Positions 19,887 through 21,041 of a stretch of DNA of 21,041 nt are shown here, one piece after another. A model generated the notes under the pieces. That model saw nothing but the letters and a program-made list of their open reading frames with translations, was not told where the DNA came from and did no database searches. Numbering within the stretch: position 1 is the stretch's first letter; every line of letters starts with the position of its first letter. The stretch covers positions 1-21,041 of IMG/VR virus record IMGVR_UViG_3300007735_000462; one strand, 5' to 3'. Both the position numbers and the translations under genes were made by a program. Source of the stretch: a virus.

Positions 19887-20242
19887 GGGCTGAAATGATC
19901 GCCTACCGGAAGGCGTGCTTGACGGCAATGTGTGATCGATGCCGCAGCAAGTCATCTCTGACGGAGGACCGGTGGTGCAGCGCTTGCATCGACAATATGC
20001 CAGACTTTCCACGGCTGACCACGCCAATGGACCAGCTTGCAACGCAAATCTACGCTTTTTTGCGCATGAACGACGATGACACGCCAATGTCAGAGATATG
20101 CCAACGCTTCAAGATCGATCGCGCAACATGCGTCAAGGTTCTGCGCGATATGGCCGAGCATGGCGTCATAGAGGCTGACGAGGATTCCGTCTGGGCGTGG
20201 GACGGAAACAAGCCATACCTGGAGCCTGTCATCCGTGACTGA
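19883..20242 (+). CDS. zinc-ribbon plus winged-helix DNA-binding protein
   Basis: A 119-residue protein, ATG overlapping the loader stop (ATGA). Residues 17-35 hold CDRC … CSAC (Cys17, Cys20, Cys32, Cys35), a CxxC-x11-CxxC zinc ribbon or treble-clef-like knuckle. Residues about 49-105 form a winged helix-turn-helix (DQLATQIYAFLRMNDDDTPMSEICQRFKIDRATCVKVLRDMAEHGVIEADEDSVWAW). The gene is poorer in GC than its neighbours (one 60-base line, 20041-20100, is 45%), suggesting separate acquisition. A transcription regulator or replication accessory protein is likely. Confidence 0.68.
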   Translation: MRAEMIAYRKACLTAMCDRCRSKSSLTEDRWCSACIDNMPDFPRLTTPMDQLATQIYAFLRMNDDDTPMSEICQRFKIDRATCVKVLRDMAEHGVIEADEDSVWAWDGNKPYLEPVIRD

Positions 20243-20621
20243 CCAGCAGCTAGTCGAGAACAAGGCGCAGCGCTTGACGTGGGATGGACCAGACACGCAC
20301 GTGCAGGTGGCCACCACGCACGCCCGCTGGTGGACGCAGGCGTGGACCACAGACGTGCCCGGCCTGGTGGTGGTGCACGACGCAGCGCACGACCTGTGGA
20401 CGCTGACGCACGTGGCCAGCGGCAAGGCCGTGGCCAAGCACCACGTGCCCATGGTCAAGCGCATGCGTGACGCAGCGCAGCAGCTGGCCAGCCTGGACTG
20501 GACGCTGCCAGAAGACCAGATGACGGACGAGCACTACACAGCCGGCCAGAACCTGACGGCCGTCTTGCAGCCTTCGCTGGGCGTGACGCCCGGCACGGAT
20601 CAGGGTGGTGGCTCGGTGTAG
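20235..20621 (+). CDS. unknown early protein
   Basis: A 128-residue protein that starts at GTG 20235, overlapping the previous gene by eight bases. It has a Trp/His-rich beta part (HVQVATTHARWWTQAWTTDVPGLVVVHDAAHDLWTLTHVASGKAVAKHHVP) followed by a helix (MVKRMRDAAQQLASLDWTLP) and a flexible tail. No signal peptide, membrane segment or catalytic motif is recognised. Conventional codon use returns to the GC-rich, CTG-rich type. Confidence 0.55.
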   Translation: MTDQQLVENKAQRLTWDGPDTHVQVATTHARWWTQAWTTDVPGLVVVHDAAHDLWTLTHVASGKAVAKHHVPMVKRMRDAAQQLASLDWTLPEDQMTDEHYTAGQNLTAVLQPSLGVTPGTDQGGGSV

Positions 20622-20736
20622 CCTGCCGGAAAGCCACCAAGGGGCCGGGATGCAGGCGTAGGGTTTGTCTTGTCATCCCCGATGTGAAGTTCCCGGCCCG
20701 CCCTGAACAACAACACCAACACGAAAGGACACCGAC
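20622..20736 (+). promoter_or_regulatory. leader with long inverted repeat and AAAGGAC ribosome site
   Basis: GGGCCGGGA (20642-20650) pairs with TCCCGGCCC (20691-20699), nine perfect pairs around a 40-base interior. GGGATG (20647-20652) can instead pair with CATCCC (20674-20679), so two exclusive folds exist. An A/C-rich leader (AACAACACCAACACG) and AAAGGACACCGAC (20724-20736) precede ATG 20737. It may be an attenuator or stability element; no promoter or T-run was identified. Confidence 0.5.
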
Positions 20737-21041
20737 ATGAACCGCAACCACACACGCCAGCTGGCCGAGCTGGCACTGGCGACCCGCGACACCGACCTGT
20801 TGGCCAAGGCGTGCCAGCAACTGCTGGCCGAGATCGACATGCCCGTGACGCTGCCGCTGTTTCAGCAGCCGGCGCTTGCAGCCGCCGACCACGTTGCAGC
20901 GCTGGACCGTGCGTTGGACAACCTGCCGCCCGTCGTCTACCACCAGGCGCCCGTGCAGCGCGTTGAGGTGGACTACACGCAGGACTGGTACCTGAACAAT
21001 GCCCTGCGCGCCTGGTGCAAGGCGTTCGGCGACGCGTGGCG
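20737..21041 (+). CDS. unknown early protein, cut by the window end
   Basis: Open from ATG 20737 to the last base with no stop (101 full codons). The AAAGGAC ribosome site is 7-13 bases upstream. The visible part is helical and Leu-rich (RQLAELALATRDTDLLAKACQQLLAEIDMPVTLPLFQQPALAAADHVAALDRALDNLPP), ending WYLNNALRAWCKAFGDAW. No family recognised; codon use fits the neighbours. Confidence 0.6.
   Translation, partial: MNRNHTRQLAELALATRDTDLLAKACQQLLAEIDMPVTLPLFQQPALAAADHVAALDRALDNLPPVVYHQAPVQRVEVDYTQDWYLNNALRAWCKAFGDAW

Overview
The window is a contiguous piece of a GC-rich (by eye about two thirds GC) tailed dsDNA bacteriophage or prophage with siphovirus architecture. Every convincing gene lies on the + strand, genes are packed with 1-8 bp overlaps (GTGA, ATGA, TGATG, TAGTG), GTG starts are common, and Shine-Dalgarno sites are of the AGGAGG/AAAGGA type. 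Two promoters match the bacterial sigma70 consensus (TTGACA, 17 bp, TAnnnT-like), so the host is a high-GC bacterium. A Mu Gam-like protein leans weakly towards Proteobacteria, but I cannot fix the host. No integrase, repressor, portal or terminase is in the window, so lifestyle is undetermined.

Region 1 (1-14493) is the late module in classical order: end of an upstream head gene, HK97-fold major capsid protein, two small beta-rich virion proteins, a small acidic protein, head-tail connector, HK97-gp10-like protein, tail terminator, another small acidic-tailed protein, two tandem paralogous major tail proteins, the tail assembly chaperone pair G/GT made by a -1 ribosomal frameshift (slippery GGGAAAC followed by a 9-bp stem), tape measure, a large tail hub/baseplate protein, a modular receptor-binding tail protein, then lysis (XhlA-like membrane protein, M15 endolysin, two-TM holin candidate).

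Region 2 (14494-14853) is a non-coding junction with several strong inverted repeats, at least one probable terminator and the first early promoter.

Region 3 (14854-21041) is the early module, also rightward: DUF6884/YaaA-like protein, small membrane/coiled-coil protein, Gam-like DNA-end protector, a strong terminator followed by a second promoter, small unknown proteins, a 58-aa helix-turn-helix protein, a RecT/Bet-type single-strand annealing protein, an exported small protein, a small protein with an SSB-like tip, a replication initiator whose gene carries seven helically phased CTGTCGCAG iterons (probable origin), a G39P-type helicase loader, a zinc-ribbon/winged-helix protein, and two unknowns (the last cut by the window end). 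Five early genes share an unusual leader of the form (AC)n-AAAGGA-c/g-rich-GAC before the start codon, three of them with a GC hairpin just upstream.

The most notable observations are the intragenic iteron origin, the programmed frameshift signal, the shared hairpin leaders, the direct-repeat box TGACAGATGAC that overlaps the -35 of the early promoters and recurs before the Gam gene, and the tandem tail-tube paralogs.
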